Positions 36,836 to 46,466 of a stretch of DNA of 64,000 bases are shown here, piece by piece. Under the pieces are notes generated by a model, which saw only the letters and a program-made list of their open reading frames with translations, was not told the DNA's origin and did no database searches. The position numbers and the translations under genes are program-made. Position 1 is the stretch's first letter, and each line of letters starts with the position of its first letter. Origin of the DNA: JAXMBX01 sp046349635 (GTDB lineage: Bacteria > Planctomycetota > Planctomycetia > Planctomycetales > Planctomycetaceae); NCBI GenBank assembly GCA_046349635.1, contig JAXMBX010000011.1, forward strand, positions 38,060-102,059, written 5' to 3'.

Positions 36836-37050
36836 CGTTCATCCTTTGCGCAAATTGGATCGCCGAAGGATCCAACTCTGCAGGAAAAATTGATGAATTC
36901 CGGATGAACACCTTGGATTGGTTCGTCAGATCCTGCGGATCAGTTTACCTCCCTTGCTCTCTCGTAACAGTCCGCACATCTTTCGACGATAACTGTCAGG
37001 CTTTGTTCTTGGTTATTCAAATCTTTCCGATCTCACAACTGAAACTGCAA

Positions 37051-37347
37051 ATGATGCATTCGCTTGAAGAGATCCGCACCATGGATGATCTGCGGTCCTA
37101 TATACACCACGCTCTCTGCGAGCGTGAAAACCTGCTCAGTGATCAATTTGGCATGACGGAAACCCGGCTCTCTCGCGGAGGCGAGGAATGCGGGCGTCAG
37201 TTCTCGGTCAAGGGGCCGCGCAGCGTGAAGCTCGCCGCCATCTGGACCCTGGAACAGAATGAGATTTACTTCTACGGTGCCGGCGGGGAACGGTACCAGA
37301 AGATCCGCCTGCCGCATCGGATTGAACGGACGCCCGTCTGCGTTTGA
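37051..37347 (+). CDS. Small conserved-looking hypothetical protein
   Basis: A 98-aa soluble protein starting at ATG 37051 or the adjacent ATG 37054; ATG 37081 is also possible. The frame continues upstream to 36823, but that part is not protein-like. Segment LRSYIHHALCEREN is helical, then CGRQFSVKGPRSVKLAAIW and LEQNEIYFYGAGGERYQKI give alternating strands. The last strand pair suggests a small alpha/beta domain. I do not recognise the family. It converges with the TIM-barrel gene ending at 37368. Confidence 0.6.
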   Translation: MMHSLEEIRTMDDLRSYIHHALCERENLLSDQFGMTETRLSRGGEECGRQFSVKGPRSVKLAAIWTLEQNEIYFYGAGGERYQKIRLPHRIERTPVCV

Positions 37348-37367
37348 CCGGCGTCTCCGGTTTCGGC

Positions 37368-38207
37368 TCAGGCGTCGAAATAGCCGCAGTCGCGGAGGCT
37401 TTCGAGGCTCTCGGTCAGGCGGTGTTGATGTTCGACGATCGGGATCTGCTCATCCCGCTTGAGACCATCCACGCTGACGACGAACGGGCCCTTGAAGTTC
37501 ACTTCCTTCATCAACTGCAGGACCCGCAGGAAATCGACCGCTCCGCCGTATCCCAGCGCGGGAAAGTACCATTGGCTTTGCTCGCCCATGGAGTCTTTCA
37601 GGCGGACGAGCTTGACCAGGCTGGCGACCTTGCTCAACGCCACTTCCACAATCGGCTCGGGATTGTAAAACAGCAGATTTCCGGTGTCGAACGCCAGCCG
37701 CACCTGCTGATGCTTGACGTCTTCGATTGTCTTCTGCATGACCCGGTGGTTCGCACACAGGCCGGGGAGCGTGTCGCAGCAATAAGTCATGTGCTTTTTG
37801 CCGCAATAGTCCCCGATCTCGCGGAGCGCGGCGATGACCTGGGAACGTTCCTTGTCATCGTGGGCTTCCCCTGCGGAACCCACCACCAGGTTGACTCCCA
37901 ACTGGTGGGCCAGATCCAGCTTCTTCTTCAGCATCTCCTTATTGGCGGGGATCGCGGGATTGCCGCTGTTCACATTGCAGGCGACGACCTTGATCCCGTG
38001 CCTGTCCAGCAGGGCCTGCACCGCCTTGACGTCCGCCTGCTCGGAGAGATTCGTCAGCAGAGGCTGCTCGCCGTAGTTCATCTTCACGCCATGCGTGCTG
38101 ATGGGCAACTCGATCGCGTCCAGCCCCGTCTCTTTAAGATGTTCAATCGCTCCGCGCGGACCAAATCGACCGAATGAGTTTGTATGGCAGGCTACCTGGA
38201 CGCGCAT
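37368..38207 (-). CDS. Sugar phosphate isomerase/epimerase family protein (TIM barrel)
   Basis: Intact 279-aa AP-endonuclease-2-type TIM barrel. Features: start strand CHTNSFGRFGPRG, LDAIELPIS, KVVACNVNSGNPA, NLVVGSAGEAHDD, MTYCCDTLPGL, VRLAFDTGNLLFYNPEP with the metal-binding Asp, VRLKDSMG and GPFVVSVDG. This set is typical of planctomycete xylose-isomerase-like epimerases. ATG 38207 is first in frame, 44 bp after a promoter-like start. A second barrel of this fold lies at 34419-35354. Substrate unknown. Confidence 0.88.
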   Translation of the reverse strand: MRVQVACHTNSFGRFGPRGAIEHLKETGLDAIELPISTHGVKMNYGEQPLLTNLSEQADVKAVQALLDRHGIKVVACNVNSGNPAIPANKEMLKKKLDLAHQLGVNLVVGSAGEAHDDKERSQVIAALREIGDYCGKKHMTYCCDTLPGLCANHRVMQKTIEDVKHQQVRLAFDTGNLLFYNPEPIVEVALSKVASLVKLVRLKDSMGEQSQWYFPALGYGGAVDFLRVLQLMKEVNFKGPFVVSVDGLKRDEQIPIVEHQHRLTESLESLRDCGYFDA

Positions 38208-38257
38208 GGATATTTCGAATTTCTCTGCGTTCGGGGGGCGGGAAAACCAAAACGCAT

Positions 38258-38286
38258 ATCCTACCCCCCCGCCCCTCCATTGACAA
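38258..38286 (-). promoter_or_regulatory. Sigma70-type promoter for the TIM-barrel gene
   Basis: The minus strand has TTGTCA (plus 38281-38286), a 17-bp G-rich spacer and TAGGAT (plus 38258-38263), with an expected start about 44 bp before the gene. The remaining divergent spacer to 38536 contains only the AGGAGG of the next gene. Confidence 0.5.
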
Positions 38287-38536
38287 ATCAGAAGACCGCG
38301 ATTCGACCGGTTTTTCCCCCCTCTTTGTTTCGAACACGCCCGTGTGTTGCAAGGGCGGAATATTCTGTCAAGAATTATTGACGGCGGGCGATGCTTTCCT
38401 GTTCCGGAGGGCGAGGATAGCCATTAGGGAACGCGGGAATCGCCACGCATGCCGAGTTTTTGCGACTGTTTCTTGGTGACTAAGGGAAACGTAATACTTC
38501 GCGAAACTCAATCGTTGCAAGGGAGGAGGGTGAATC

Positions 38537-40306
38537 ATGGAGGATTACAACACCTGGCTGGAATTGGCCCTGGAACAGCACCAGGCCGGAAACTGGGATC
38601 TTGCCGAACCCCTGTATCGCAAGGTTCTCCTCTGTCAGCCCAGGCATCTTGATGCGCGGTATCTGCTCGGCACTCTCCTGCTGCAGAAAGGGGACGCCGC
38701 CGGTTGCGTGACCGAACTCGAACCCCTGGCACATCTCAAGGAGAACATCCCCGACCTGCATAATAATCTGGGGATTGCCTATCACCACCTGCACCGGGAA
38801 GAGGAAGCTCTCCGTGCCTTTCAGAAGGCGATTCACCTCCGCCCCAGCTTTCAGCAGGCCTATTTCAATCTGGCGGCTTTGTTTGAAGAACTCGGAGAAC
38901 TATCCGCCGCGGAGCGCTGCTATCGGGAGTCCTGCGAACTCGATCCGCAGGATGCCCAGGGACTGTTCAACCTGGGCCACGTCCTCAAACTCCAGGAACG
39001 CTGGGATGATGCCGAAGACACCTATCGTCGGCTCGCGGAAATTACCCCTCACAATCTCGACGCGCTCGTCAACCTCGGGTACACGCAGGTCCGCCAGGAA
39101 CGGCTCGATGAGGCCATCGAAACCTATCACCGCATCCTGTTACTGGAACCCGGGTATGCGGAGATCCATAACAACCTCAGCTATGTTTTTGAACGGCAAG
39201 GGCACTTGCAGGATGCTATCGAAAGTGCCCTGAAGGCCATCGAACTCAAGCCGGAGTTCCCGGAAGGTTACAACAACCTCGGGACGGCCTATCGAACCTC
39301 AGGGCAGCATGCGGAAGCCATTGAAGCCTTTGCCCGGGCCGTGAAATTGCAGCCCGATTTCGAATTGGCGCATTTCAATCTCGGCACCACGCGGCTGTTG
39401 TGCGGGGATTTCCAGCGAGGTTGGCCGGGTTACGAGCAGAGGGGTTTTCACCCGACGACAGAGCCACCCGCCGGGATTCCCCGCTGGAACGGCCGCACCT
39501 CGCTGCACGGAAAAAAACTCTGGATCGTGTGCGATCAAGGTTTTGGAGACACGTTGCAGTTCGTGCGATATCTCCCGCGGGTTCGGGATAAATTTGCGCC
39601 GGGGGATATCCTGCTGGAGACCCCCGTGCCACTTGCTTCCCTGCTGCAACGCTCCCTGAGTGATGTGACCTTTGTTCCTGAAGGAACCGTGCCGCAGGCC
39701 GACTTCTGGATTCCTTTAATGAGCGTCCTCAGCCTGCTGGAGCTGAATTTCGAGAATCTGGCGACGCCGGTTCCCTATTTGCAGGCCGACAACGCAAAAG
39801 TGGAGTTGTGGCGCAACCTCTGTCCCGAATGGGCCCGCGACAAATTCAAAGTAGGACTGGTCTGGCAGGGAAATCCCAAACAGGCCCGCGACCGGCTTCG
39901 TTCCTGCCCGTTGCAGGAATTCTTTCCCTTGCTCGAGATCGAAGGGATCGCCGTTTTCTCGTTGCAGCGAGAGCCTTTGGGGGTGGAGCAGCTCAAGGCT
40001 CTGGATCTCCCAGGCCCGATTGTCCAGATGGGGACACGATTCGCGGATTTCGATGATGCCGCCGCCGCCCTGATGGGACTGGATCTGCTGATTTCCGTGG
40101 ATACGGCCATCGGCCATCTGGCGGGAGGATTGGGGTGTCCGGTTTGGACTTTGCTGGCTTCTTCGGCTGACTGGCGCTGGTTTGCCGGGCGGGAAAATTC
40201 CCCCTGGTATCCCCAGACCCGACTGTTCCGTCAACCCGCCTGGGGGGATTGGAAATCGGTCGTGAATAAGGTCTCCGAGGAGCTGAAGCCGCTCCTCAAT
40301 CGGTGA
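38537..40306 (+). CDS. TPR protein with C-terminal glycosyltransferase (GT9-like) domain
   Basis: About eight tetratricopeptide repeats fill residues about 5-280 (for example YNNLGTAYRTSGQHAEAIEAFARAV), with typical W-L-G-Y/F-A-P positions. The C-terminal half (residues about 310-575) carries IVCDQGFGDTLQFVRYLP, LVWQGNP, and DLLISVDTAIGHLAGGLG with VWTLL. This pattern is of GT-B fold heptosyl-like transferases fused to TPRs in many bacteria. ATG 38537 has GGAGGAGGG upstream. Likely cytosolic, perhaps modifying proteins or glycans. The stop is 12 bp from the convergent propeller gene. Sugar and acceptor are unknown. Confidence 0.9.
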   Translation: MEDYNTWLELALEQHQAGNWDLAEPLYRKVLLCQPRHLDARYLLGTLLLQKGDAAGCVTELEPLAHLKENIPDLHNNLGIAYHHLHREEEALRAFQKAIHLRPSFQQAYFNLAALFEELGELSAAERCYRESCELDPQDAQGLFNLGHVLKLQERWDDAEDTYRRLAEITPHNLDALVNLGYTQVRQERLDEAIETYHRILLLEPGYAEIHNNLSYVFERQGHLQDAIESALKAIELKPEFPEGYNNLGTAYRTSGQHAEAIEAFARAVKLQPDFELAHFNLGTTRLLCGDFQRGWPGYEQRGFHPTTEPPAGIPRWNGRTSLHGKKLWIVCDQGFGDTLQFVRYLPRVRDKFAPGDILLETPVPLASLLQRSLSDVTFVPEGTVPQADFWIPLMSVLSLLELNFENLATPVPYLQADNAKVELWRNLCPEWARDKFKVGLVWQGNPKQARDRLRSCPLQEFFPLLEIEGIAVFSLQREPLGVEQLKALDLPGPIVQMGTRFADFDDAAAALMGLDLLISVDTAIGHLAGGLGCPVWTLLASSADWRWFAGRENSPWYPQTRLFRQPAWGDWKSVVNKVSEELKPLLNR

Positions 40307-40447
40307 CATCCCCAAGGCTTACTTGGCGCCAACATCCAGGCATTGCACGCCATCATTGTCCCTGATGTAGAGCAGACCCTGGGATAAGGCGGGGATGGCA
40401 CGCGTCGTCTTTTCGGACACCTGAGTCTTGGAAATGGGGTCGAATTG

Positions 40448-41557
40448 TTACATGTTCGGCCGGACGAGGAGCAGTTGCCCGTCATCCCGCAGAACAATCA
40501 GCTTTCCATCTGCTGCAATGAGATGTCCGACAATGAATCCCTCCTCTTTCCAATGCATCGTCTGGCTGGCGGGGTCGAAGCAGCACAGGCTGGCCGATCC
40601 TGCGTCCTGACGACCCTCGATTCCATAATAGGCACCACCTGACGGGACGCTGGTCGTGTATTGCGATGAGAGAAACTCGTCCGTCTTCCATGCCGCAGTG
40701 ACATCGTCCCGCTGACATTTGAGAAACACCGCGCCGATTCCATAGCTCGCGGTCAGAAACAGTCCATCCCCCTGGATGACCGGCAACGCGGCGTTTACGG
40801 TCGGCCCCCGTTTTCCAAACGGATATTTCCACAGCAGTTTTCCATCGTGCGGTGAGAGCGCCACGGCATTCAGTCGGGTGATGAAGATCAACGCAGGCTC
40901 TCCGGAGATCGGCATCAAAACCGGCGAGGAATAGCTGGCCTGCTCTGCCAGCTTTGCCCACACCGTTTTGCCGGTCTTCAGTTCCAAAGCGACGATCCCC
41001 GCTCCCTTCCGATCTCCACCGACATTCACAAACACTTTCTGGTCGTGAATGAGAGGAGAACTCCCTGCCCCGAAATATCCCAACGGAGCCTGATACTCCT
41101 CACACAGTGGTCGACTCCAGAGTTTGTTGCCCGTCTGGAATTCCACGGCACTCATCCGACCGTCCGCCCCAAAGCAGACAATGACATTGTCCGCAATCGT
41201 GGGGACGCACAACGGGCCGTTGTTGTCGGTAATTGAGGGTTGGTAATGCTCCGGAAGGCGGGTAATCCAGATCAGCTTCCCGGTTCTCGCATCGAGAGCC
41301 TGCAGGAGATCTTCATCTCCCACGCGGTGAAACAGGATCGCCTTCCCTTCCGCGACCGCGACGCCGGAATACCCGCTCCCGGTCTTTGCGCGCCAGAGGA
41401 CCTTGGGACCGGCCTCGGGCCATTTTTCGGCCAGATGTTCATCATCCGCCACGCCGTTCCGATGCGGCCCATGAATCTGTGGCCAGTCTCCCGCGGAACA
41501 CGAAACGGCAGCGGCAAAACCGAAGCAGAATCCCAACAACCAGACTCGAACCCGCAT
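40448..41557 (-). CDS. Secreted PQQ-like beta-propeller protein, likely cut by an in-frame stop
   Basis: Signal peptide (VRVWLLGFCFGFAAAVSCSA) followed by DWPQIHGPHRNGV and repeated PQQ-type blades with GKLIWITRLP, GNKLWSRPLC, GKTVWAKLAE and GKLLWKYPFG. This is a common planctomycete outer-blade-repeat protein with no catalytic residues visible. The ORF ends at TAA 40448-40450, but the same frame continues without a shift for 42 more codons to a second TAA at 40319. That extension (QFDPISKTQV, RAIPALSQGLLYIRDNDG and GVQCLDVG) reads as the closing blade. So the stop is probably a nonsense mutation or an error. It lies 33 bp after pheT. Confidence 0.85.
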   Translation of the reverse strand: MRVRVWLLGFCFGFAAAVSCSAGDWPQIHGPHRNGVADDEHLAEKWPEAGPKVLWRAKTGSGYSGVAVAEGKAILFHRVGDEDLLQALDARTGKLIWITRLPEHYQPSITDNNGPLCVPTIADNVIVCFGADGRMSAVEFQTGNKLWSRPLCEEYQAPLGYFGAGSSPLIHDQKVFVNVGGDRKGAGIVALELKTGKTVWAKLAEQASYSSPVLMPISGEPALIFITRLNAVALSPHDGKLLWKYPFGKRGPTVNAALPVIQGDGLFLTASYGIGAVFLKCQRDDVTAAWKTDEFLSSQYTTSVPSGGAYYGIEGRQDAGSASLCCFDPASQTMHWKEEGFIVGHLIAADGKLIVLRDDGQLLLVRPNM

Positions 41558-41590
41558 CGGCGCATCCTTTCGATCAAACGAACCGGACGA

Positions 41591-43606
41591 TCAACGGAGT
41601 GTAGCCCCCAGCGTTCCGGTGCAGGCTGTAATAACCTTCTGCTGGATCTGATCAATCTCTTCCGTCGTCAACGTCCGTTCCGGTGAACGATAGTTCAACT
41701 TGATGACGTACGATTTCTTGTCCGCCGGAATCTGTTGACCCCGGTATTGTCCGCCAAACGAGACCGATTCCAGAAGTTGGCCGGCTGTCTTCTCCACCAA
41801 TGTGGACAGTTCCCCCCAACTGATGGCTTCATCCAGTACGAAATTCAAATCCCGCTCCACGCCTGGGAATGTCGCCAGGGGAGCCGAAATGGGGAAGAGA
41901 TCCGCCAGTTCTTCGAGCAATGCCAGGCTGACTTCGGCGGCGGAGACACCCTCTTTCAGGTCTGCCCCCTGTCGCACTTCATCGGACAGTACCCCCATCC
42001 AGCCCCAGATCTTGCCATTGAGTTTCAGCGAGCAACCGCAACCGGGACGGAAATGAGCCGCATCACTCGGTTCGACATCCAGAGTCAACGTGTGATTGAC
42101 CGCATCGGCGATGGATTCCAGGACTCCCTTCAGTTCGCCGAAGGTTTGTTCGGTCACCATGCCGATCAGGACTGGTTCGGATTCCGGCTTCTGGTCCGCT
42201 CCCAGGAATCCCCGCGCAATCTCGAACAACCGGGCGTCGAAGTGACCGTGCCGTTCGTTTTCCCGCCGGGCCGTCAACAGGCTGGGAACGAGCGTCTGGC
42301 GAAGGATGTTTTCCTTACGCCGCGAGGAATGTTCAACTTTGAGGAGAGGCTTGTCTCCCCATGGACGAATCAACTCTGCCTGCTCTTCACTCACAAAACT
42401 GAGCGTGATCGCTTCGAAGAAGCCGCTGGCCGCCAGAACCTGTTCGACTCGATCCTTCACCCGGTCACGCAATGTTTTTGCACTGACAGTCAGGGGGATC
42501 GGCACGTTCTCGGGAATGTGTTCGTATCCGTGAATGCGCGCCACCTCTTCGATCAGATCAATTTCACGGGTCAGATCCCGCCGCCACGTGGGAGGAATGT
42601 ACTTGGCGCTGGTCGCGGTGGCAGTCCCCTGCTCCGTCAGTCCCAGGTCCGTCAGGATTTTCAAGGCCCGCTCACGCGGAATGGAGATCCCGAGGATTCT
42701 TTCGATCTGGGCGAACCGAATCGTGATCGGAGTTCGTGTGGGGAGAGGTTGTTTCTGCACCGCCACGGAGCCTTCCAGCAGTTCCCCCCCTGCGGTCTGC
42801 AGGATCAATTCCGCGCACCGACGGCTGGCCCAGTCCAATTGATGGCGATCCACACCCCGTTCAAACCGATAGGAAGAAGGACTGTGCAGATTGAGCTGCC
42901 GTGCTGTCTTCCGGACCGACATCGAGGCAAAGTCCGCGACTTCGATCAGCACATCTTTCGTCTCGTTGCTGATCTCCGTCTCCAATCCCCCCATCACCCC
43001 CGCAATGGCGACCGGACGCTCGGCATCGGCGATCACGCACATCTCAGGTGTCAGTTCATACTCCCGCTGATCAATCGCCATGATTTTTTCGCCCGCCTTG
43101 GCGCGGCGGACGATGATCTTCGATCCGCGCAACTTGGCGAAGTCGAAGGCATGCAGCGGTTGCCCGCATTCCATCATCACATAGTTCGTCACGTCGACAA
43201 CATTATTGATCGGGCGAATGCCGAGCGTCGTCAGGCGGTTTGCCAGCCACGCGGGACTGGGGCCGATCTTCACCCCTTTCACAACGCGGGCGGTGTATTC
43301 CGGGCAGAGATCGGGACAGTCAATCTCCACCTTCGCGACGCTGCCGACGGACGTTTTGGCCGTAGCGGGGTGGGCGGGAGGAATCTGCAGGGGCTCGCCG
43401 AACAGGACGCTTACTTCCCGCGCCACCCCGATGTGCCCCAGACAATCGGGCCGGTTGCTCGTCACTTCGAGATCAATCGCGATGTCTCCGCCGACGTCCT
43501 TGAACTCTTCCAGGTTCAGGCCGGCCATCATTACCCGCTCGGTCAGGGTCTCGACCGACATCTGCAGACGAACGTATTCCTTCAACCAATTCCAACTGAG
43601 GATCAT
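41591..43606 (-). CDS. pheT: Phenylalanine--tRNA ligase beta subunit, short form
   Basis: Beta subunit of the alpha2beta2 phenylalanyl-tRNA synthetase. Visible are the N-terminal LSWNWLKEYV, the B3/B4 region SNRPDCLGHIGVARE, the VVDVTNYVMMECGQPLHAFDF segment, the B5 domain after FAQIERILG, and the C-terminal anticodon-binding FDX-ACB domain FPGVERDLNFVLDE to the end. Compared with E. coli (795 aa) it is about 671 aa: the roughly 110-residue EMAP/OB-type tRNA-binding domain expected after GLNLEEF is absent, the text going straight to the B3 motif. ATG 43606 matches the usual start; the ORF's upstream 36 codons are not similar. pheS is not adjacent. Confidence 0.95.
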   Translation of the reverse strand: MILSWNWLKEYVRLQMSVETLTERVMMAGLNLEEFKDVGGDIAIDLEVTSNRPDCLGHIGVAREVSVLFGEPLQIPPAHPATAKTSVGSVAKVEIDCPDLCPEYTARVVKGVKIGPSPAWLANRLTTLGIRPINNVVDVTNYVMMECGQPLHAFDFAKLRGSKIIVRRAKAGEKIMAIDQREYELTPEMCVIADAERPVAIAGVMGGLETEISNETKDVLIEVADFASMSVRKTARQLNLHSPSSYRFERGVDRHQLDWASRRCAELILQTAGGELLEGSVAVQKQPLPTRTPITIRFAQIERILGISIPRERALKILTDLGLTEQGTATATSAKYIPPTWRRDLTREIDLIEEVARIHGYEHIPENVPIPLTVSAKTLRDRVKDRVEQVLAASGFFEAITLSFVSEEQAELIRPWGDKPLLKVEHSSRRKENILRQTLVPSLLTARRENERHGHFDARLFEIARGFLGADQKPESEPVLIGMVTEQTFGELKGVLESIADAVNHTLTLDVEPSDAAHFRPGCGCSLKLNGKIWGWMGVLSDEVRQGADLKEGVSAAEVSLALLEELADLFPISAPLATFPGVERDLNFVLDEAISWGELSTLVEKTAGQLLESVSFGGQYRGQQIPADKKSYVIKLNYRSPERTLTTEEIDQIQQKVITACTGTLGATLR

Positions 43607-43810
43607 GGAAACAGTGTCTTCCGAGCAAGAGGTAACGGGTGACTGAGACGACCACGCCAAACAGCCAGACAGAAAAGTCGCGGCCTGTGTTCGTCGGATT
43701 CGCGACAGGGACATTCGCGCCCCTGAAAACCAGCGAATACTTTACAATTCCCGTGAGCGGGAGGGAATCCAAACTCCCGGCGTGAAAGGCCGTTATAGCG
43801 ACGTTTTTCG

Positions 43811-44722
43811 CTATTCTTCGGGGTCGGCCGCGTGCGGGTGGGCGGTTTTGTAGGTGTCGCGCAACCGCTTGGTGCTGACGTGGGTATAAATCTGCGTGGT
43901 TGTCAAGCTTTTGTGCCCCAGTAGTTCCTGCACGCTCCGCAGATCCGCTCCGCCATCCAGCAAATGGGTGGCAAATGTATGCCGCAGGGTGTGGGGAGAG
44001 GTTTTCTTATCGAGCCCGGTCACTTGCAGATACTTTTCCACCATCCGTCCGATGCTGCGGGTGGTGATGCGGGTGCCGTTCTTGTTCAGGAACATCGCCT
44101 CCTTGTGCTTCGGCTTGACGTTCCCCTTTTCCTCGCGGCGTTCCAGCCACTTGCGCAGCGCGGCAGCGGCGTATTTGCCGACGGGCGCGATCCGCTCCTT
44201 TCGACCTTTACCGATCACCCGCATGATGTTGCTGTCCCGGTCCCAGTCCTTGATGTTCAGGCTGACCAGTTCCGCGACGCGCAACCCGGCGGAGTACAGG
44301 ACTTCGAAAATTGCCCGGTCCCGCAAGCCGAGATATTCATTCGCCGGAGGGGCTTCCAGCAGCGACAGGATCTCGGAAGAAGAAAGGAAATGGGGCAGGT
44401 GCTGGCCGGCGCGCGGGGTCCGCAGGGCCTTGGCGGGATTGGCCGCAACAATCCCTTCCCGCTGGCAGAAACGAAAGAAGGTCCGCAGGCAGGCGAGACG
44501 GCGGGCGATCGTGGTCCGCGCGTACTGGCACTCGTGCAGGTACGCCACGTAACCCCGCAGAATCTGGACATTGAACTCCGCCGGATTCAGAACCCGTCCC
44601 TGCCGGTCGCGGCAGAACTCCAGCAGGCTCTCCAAATCCTCGTGATACGACTTTACCGTCAGGTCGGAGGCATTCCGTTCGACGCGCAGATACCGCTGGA
44701 ATCGCTCGATGGCGTCGTCCAT
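43811..44722 (-). CDS. Tyrosine recombinase XerC/XerD family
   Basis: Site-specific tyrosine recombinase, probably one of the Xer pair that resolves chromosome dimers at dif. N-terminal core-binding SAM-like domain (about residues 1-95, FQRYLRVERNASDLTV) and catalytic domain with Arg in SAGLRVAELVSL, Lys in VIGKGRKERIAP, HTLRHTFATHLL (His-x-x-Arg), GHKSLTTTQIYTHV with the nucleophilic Tyr. Length about 303 aa is standard. ATG 44722 follows AGGTGA, better than ATG 44737. XerC and XerD cannot be told apart by eye. A short gene lies 57 bp upstream. Confidence 0.93.
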   Translation of the reverse strand: MDDAIERFQRYLRVERNASDLTVKSYHEDLESLLEFCRDRQGRVLNPAEFNVQILRGYVAYLHECQYARTTIARRLACLRTFFRFCQREGIVAANPAKALRTPRAGQHLPHFLSSSEILSLLEAPPANEYLGLRDRAIFEVLYSAGLRVAELVSLNIKDWDRDSNIMRVIGKGRKERIAPVGKYAAAALRKWLERREEKGNVKPKHKEAMFLNKNGTRITTRSIGRMVEKYLQVTGLDKKTSPHTLRHTFATHLLDGGADLRSVQELLGHKSLTTTQIYTHVSTKRLRDTYKTAHPHAADPEE

Positions 44723-44779
44723 CTGGTCACCTGACATTCGTCATGGAGAGAGCGGGGAACTCCGGTGCAGAGATTCCAA

Positions 44780-45007
44780 TTAGTGAATCGTCTCGTTCTG
44801 CCGGGTGGAATGCGGAGCGTTTTCGCGGCGGAGACGGCGCACTTTCTGGCTCAGAACCGCGGCGTCATACCAGGAGAAATTCAAATCCGGGTTCGCCGCG
44901 TAGCGTCCCAGAGTCTGCAGCAGGGTGCCGGAGCTTTGGTCATCGTACAGAAAGACAAACCGTTCGCCGTCTTTCATCAACGCCAGGACATTCACGCCCC
45001 GTTCCAT
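44780..45007 (-). CDS. Small hypothetical protein upstream of xer
   Basis: A 75-aa soluble protein. I choose ATG 45007 because the following VNVLALMKDGERFVFLYDD reads as a beta hairpin start; the ORF is open to 45124 upstream but that stretch is Ser/Arg rich. The middle is SSGTLLQTLGRYAANPDLNF with a helical turn, then WYDAAVLSQKVRRLRRE. It looks conserved in planctomycetes, but I do not name it. It is 57 bp from the recombinase start, on the same strand. Confidence 0.6.
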   Translation of the reverse strand: MERGVNVLALMKDGERFVFLYDDQSSGTLLQTLGRYAANPDLNFSWYDAAVLSQKVRRLRRENAPHSTRQNETIH

Positions 45008-45197
45008 CGTTGCACTACTCCCGTGGTTGACCGCTTTGTCGGAGATTTTTTCGGAGGAAATCCTGAGCGATTTCATCTCCGAACGACTTCTCGTTTCAAA
45101 CCGCAAACTCAACGCCGGCTTCAAAGTTTGGTGACAGTCTGCCGGCGGTTTGAGGTTTGTGAAGAAGCAGAGTAGTTATCGGTAGCCCGCTTGCCCG

Positions 45198-46354
45198 TTA
45201 TCGGTATTTTCGCCACTTGACCACGATTTGTGACTTAACCGCACCCCCGTGAACTGACAGCATTTCTACAATCATTAAATGACACGTAAACCGTATAAAG
45301 TCCTCACTCCGATGCAGGTAGGCTTCCCACCCTCCGCTTCGGCGATCTCCGCGCAATTCCAGGTAATCACGTAAACGATTCACGACGTCCGTATCCGCGC
45401 CGTCAAACATCCGCGTGTATGACATCAACGGTTGTGTCGGATCAAAGTTCGGCGCAGACCCTGCGGGGGGAGTCGCGCCCAGGGGAGGCGGAAGCATCGG
45501 CCCTCCGGTCGAATCTGCCGGAGGAAGTCCGAGTGCGGGGGGAGTAAAACCGGACGTTGGCGGAGGAAGTTTTCCGTCCGAATTCGGATTGGAAGACGGG
45601 TCCAGGGGCATACGCTCCGGTTTCAGGCCGGGTTCGGGTGGAGGAGGATCCATCTGACGTTTGCGACCGTACCGCATTTGCTCCTCCTCCGCTGTCAGCG
45701 GACGTCGGTCGTAGGGAGTGTCCGGTCCAAAAGGCGCGGGGGCCGCTGAACCGCTGGAGGCTGGCTTTGTTGCACCTGCTGGATCGTGGAGTTCGACAAA
45801 CTCGGGCTGTAGCCCGTGTCGATCGATTGTCCCCGCACGACGTCCGGTTTTTGAGTGACTTCCGGCGGCGGAGTGCTGGAGGGCCAGCGGCAACTCGACC
45901 GCAGTTTCTTATGCAGCCCCTCCTCCATTTCGGGATTCATTTCCGGCATGGGCCATTCCTTGGGAGAATACCAATCGACCTGCATCCCGATCCGTGGCGG
46001 ATAGAACGGCTGTTGAATCGGTCACCCCCGATGACGATCGCGTCCGCATCCAGGATTTCGCACAGCCGCAAGGCCTCCCGGGGATCATGCAGATTGACGC
46101 GGTATTTCAGAATGGCCGCTTCCACGATCCCCACGGGAATAACCTGAAAACCGGGCGTTTTCTGCAACTCGGCGAAATAGGCCAGCCGCGAAGCGTCGCC
46201 CGTCCACGACGGAGTTCGGTTCCTGAGTTAAATTGAAAAAGGGAGCGACGGCGATCGTGGTCATCTCAGGAATCGGGTTTTTCGCCCCGACTTTGATAAC
46301 CACGCACCCAGGCAAGCAAATCAGGAAAATGAGGGAGACCAGTAGGCCCCGCAT
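45198..46354 (-). pseudogene. Lipoprotein with CsgG/LpoB-like N-terminus, multiple frameshifts
   Basis: Begins at ATG 46354 with a lipoprotein signal (LIFLICLPGC). PEMTTIAVAPFFNLTQEPN resembles the start of the TolB/CsgG-like alpha/beta lipoproteins. The frame is then lost near 46198, where one extra G turns VVDGDASRLAYFAELQ into nonsense. It resumes as PGFQVIPVGIVEAAILKYRV, shifts again near 46025-46035 to reach PFYPPRIGMQVDWYSPKEW, and again near 45740-45760 to reach APAPFGPDTPYDRRPLTAEEEQMRY and a Pro-rich tail ending YLHRSEDFIRF and CHLMIVEML. At least three breaks, probably four. The C-terminal Pro-rich region is unusual. Full length would be about 385 aa. Function unknown. Confidence 0.75.
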
Positions 46355-46466
46355 ACAACGCTCCCGACAGGAACAGTGTCCAGCACTTCATTCCTATCGG
46401 CATAACCCCTACGACTCCTTCAATCGTTACGATTTAACATCGGTAACGCTGGGGGAATGCGGGGTT

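Noticed and set aside
36855..36875. Inverted repeat TTGGATC/GATCCAA upstream of the Ldh_2 gene
   Set aside because: Seven-bp arms with a 7-nt loop occur by chance at this scale, and no regulator is nearby to support an operator.
41735..43642. Long plus-strand open frame opposite pheT
   Set aside because: It is antisense to a clear pheT with conserved motifs and its own translation has no recognisable pattern.
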